This document shows positions 42,100 through 43,364 of a DNA stretch of 43,364 nucleotides, in pieces. The stretch is from Oscillospiraceae bacterium (GTDB taxonomy: Bacteria > Bacillota > Clostridia > Oscillospirales > Ruminococcaceae), in assembly GCA_017829005.1 (NCBI GenBank), contig JAGAJF010000038.1:1-43364 (forward strand), read 5' to 3'. The position numbers and the translations under genes are program-made. Within the stretch, counting starts at the first letter, position 1, and the number at the start of each line of letters is the position of its first letter. The notes beneath the pieces are model-generated. The model was not told where the DNA came from and searched no databases. It worked only from the letters and a program-made list of their open reading frames with translations.

Positions 42100-43017
42100 T
42101 TAAAGCTTATTTCCTCTCAAGTAATCGGCTGTTTTCATTCTCTTTCCGCCCTCAGCCTGCACCTCGGTAAAGGTAATGCCGAAGCCGTCTCCGCAGATAA
42201 CGGTGAATTTTTCCTTGTCGCAAATCTCCCCCGCAGAGCCGCTGTGATGCACTCCGTCAAGCTCGCTGCGGTAAATTTTCAGCCGTCTGCCTGCGATCTC
42301 GGCAACAGCGCATGGCCATGAGGAAAGACCTCTTATCTGATCGTGTATCTCCTGTGCGGACTTTGAAAAATCAATGGGGCAAAGCTCCTTGGTAAGTCTC
42401 GGAGCATAATTTGAAAGGCTGTCGTCCTGCTTTTCGGGGCGAACATCTCCCGACTTTATGGCGCTTACCGTATCAAGCAGCACCTTTGCCCCAAGCTCGG
42501 AAAGCCTGTCGTGAAGCTCATCGGCAGTCTCGTTTTCACCTATCTCAAGGGAGGCTTTCAGAAGCATATCTCCCGTGTCAAGCCCCTCTGCCATTACCAT
42601 AGAGGTAACGCCCGTTACCTTCTCGCCGTTTAAAATGCACCACTGTATAGGTCCTGCTCCTCGATATGCGGGAAGCAGCGAAGCGTGGATATTTATGCAG
42701 TAGGTCTTTGGGATATCAAGCACCCTTTTGGGAAGTATCTGACCGTAAGCCACAACCACGATAAGGTCGGGAGCAAGCTCTTTAAGCAGCTCATAGGACT
42801 TGTCGGCGTCCTCCCCCTTTTTCATGCTCACAGGCTGATAAACGGGGATATTCTTTGAAACGGCGTATTCCTTCACAGGGGGAGGAGCCAGCTTGTAGCC
42901 TCTGCCCTTTGGCTTATCGGGCTGAGTGAATACCGCCTTCACATTCTCTCCGCTTTCCACGAGAGCTTTCAGGCATGGAACCGCGAAATCGGGCGTTCCC
43001 ATAAATACAATATCCAT
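42100..43017 (-). CDS. fmt: Methionyl-tRNA formyltransferase
   Basis: A 305-residue enzyme that formylates initiator Met-tRNA. The start MDIVFMGTPDFAVP and the catalytic run INIHASLLPAYRGAGPIQ, then GLDTGDML, are diagnostic; Asn, His and Asp of the active site are in place. The C-terminal OB-like domain that binds tRNA is present. AAAGGAT precedes the ATG. It follows def, its functional partner, after a 124-base gap that holds two hairpins. Confidence 0.97.
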   Translation of the reverse strand: MDIVFMGTPDFAVPCLKALVESGENVKAVFTQPDKPKGRGYKLAPPPVKEYAVSKNIPVYQPVSMKKGEDADKSYELLKELAPDLIVVVAYGQILPKRVLDIPKTYCINIHASLLPAYRGAGPIQWCILNGEKVTGVTSMVMAEGLDTGDMLLKASLEIGENETADELHDRLSELGAKVLLDTVSAIKSGDVRPEKQDDSLSNYAPRLTKELCPIDFSKSAQEIHDQIRGLSSWPCAVAEIAGRRLKIYRSELDGVHHSGSAGEICDKEKFTVICGDGFGITFTEVQAEGGKRMKTADYLRGNKL

Positions 43018-43066
43018 TATTATAACTATCCTTTCGCAGAGAGTTTTGTGGTTTTCGTCAGAAAAT

Positions 43067-43127
43067 TTCGGACTTTCAGTCCGAAAAACAAAACTCGGAA
43101 GTTTGAAGATCTCTGATCTTCAAACTT
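43067..43127 (-). terminator. Two tandem perfect hairpins between def and fmt
   Basis: AAGTTTGAAGATC pairs with GATCTTCAAACTT (13 bp, three-base loop, 43099-43127), and TTCGGACT pairs with AGTCCGAA (8 bp, three-base loop, 43067-43085). Read on the minus strand, the longer stem is followed by GTTTTGTTTTT, so the pair may attenuate fmt transcription or mark a mobile inverted repeat. Confidence 0.6.
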
Positions 43128-43141
43128 ATACCTCACGAAGT

Positions 43142-43364
43142 TTATTTCTGACCCTTTACCCTGACCTTTATCTTCTTTCTTCTTCTGTTATCCTGAACGT
43201 CCTCGGGGCGGACAAATTCCTCAACAACATCAACGAAAAGCTGACCGTCAAGGTGAGCGTTCTCGTGGCATACGCACTGTGCGCCCAGGTCTTCAAAGCT
43301 TTCCTCGAACCATTCGCCGTTTCTGTCCTGAGCCCTCAGAACAACGTGCTTGGGGCGGGTAACA
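43142..43364 (-). CDS. def: Peptide deformylase, 3' portion (partial, runs off the right edge)
   Basis: The last 74 codons of a deformylase that removes the N-formyl group from new proteins. The zinc motif HENAH followed by LDGQLFVD is the family's motif III, with Asn-Ala where Ile/Met-Asp is common; both metal His and the catalytic Glu are kept. A preceding CVCHE run carries a Cys in the expected region. The C-terminus ends in a basic run of Arg and Lys (RRRKKIKVRVKGQK). The start lies beyond the window. It heads the conserved def-fmt order. Confidence 0.92.
   Translation of the reverse strand, partial: VTRPKHVVLRAQDRNGEWFEESFEDLGAQCVCHENAHLDGQLFVDVVEEFVRPEDVQDNRRRKKIKVRVKGQK

Noticed and set aside
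1-43364. tRNA, rRNA, insertion sequences, integrases or phage genes
   Set aside because: No tRNA-like cloverleaf, rRNA segment, transposase motif or integrase was seen by eye on either strand.

Overview
The window looks like a chromosome segment of a low-to-moderate GC Firmicute, most likely a clostridial gut or rumen anaerobe of the Ruminococcus/Oscillospiraceae type. The evidence is strong AGGAGG-type ribosome binding sites, near-consensus sigma-A promoters with 17-bp spacers, a SpoVM-like peptide with a YlmC/YmxH-like protein, a PASTA kinase/PP2C pair, a Bce-type resistance module, and many lipoproteins with Thr/Glu/Ser-rich stalks. The genus is inferred from style, not from a search.

Layout. 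(1) 1-7314 (+): the 3' end of an unknown gene, then five consecutive paralogous lipoproteins, each with a transglutaminase/cysteine-protease-like Cys-His-Asp core. (2) 7360-9030 (-): a PAS-GGDEF-EAL cyclic-di-GMP protein that shares a bidirectional terminator with the array. (3) 9241-12301 (-): a CUT1 sugar ABC importer (binding protein and two permeases) without its ATPase. (4) 12527-15530 (+): a two-TM protein, an intracellular GH43 glycosidase behind a structured leader, and the first 43 codons of an AraC regulator whose remainder is missing. (5) 15558-17825 (-): a membrane-anchored PAF-acetylhydrolase-like hydrolase, a LytTR regulator and a DUF3021-like membrane protein; two direct repeats upstream of the promoter look like the LytTR site. 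(6) 18321-24430 (+): a small hydrolase, an IseA-like lipoprotein, and a complete BceRSAB-type module with a TTACA-N4-TGTAA operator. (7) 24623-29445 (-): two CUT1-type permeases, a long coiled-coil HlyD-like adaptor and a two-TM MacB-core protein in one operon with neither ATPase nor binding protein, divergent from an AraC regulator. (8) 29655-31928 (+): AraC regulator, ASCH/PUA-like protein, terpene-cyclase-fold protein. (9) 31997-43364 (-): housekeeping genes tsf, rpsB, ylmC-like, spoVM, thiN, rsgA, prkC, stp, rlmN, rsmB, yugP-like, fmt and the 3' end of def.

How they work together. The left two thirds is an accessory, envelope-facing region: surface lipoproteins, sugar uptake and processing, and sensing of and defence against envelope-active compounds. 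The right quarter is the conserved Firmicute def-fmt-rsmB-rlmN-stp-prkC-rsgA-thiN-spoVM block with rpe absent and a YugP-like peptidase inserted. The best candidates for undescribed biology are the five-gene transglutaminase-like lipoprotein array and the hybrid permease/HlyD/MacB-core operon. All function calls rest on motif reading by eye; no database search was run.
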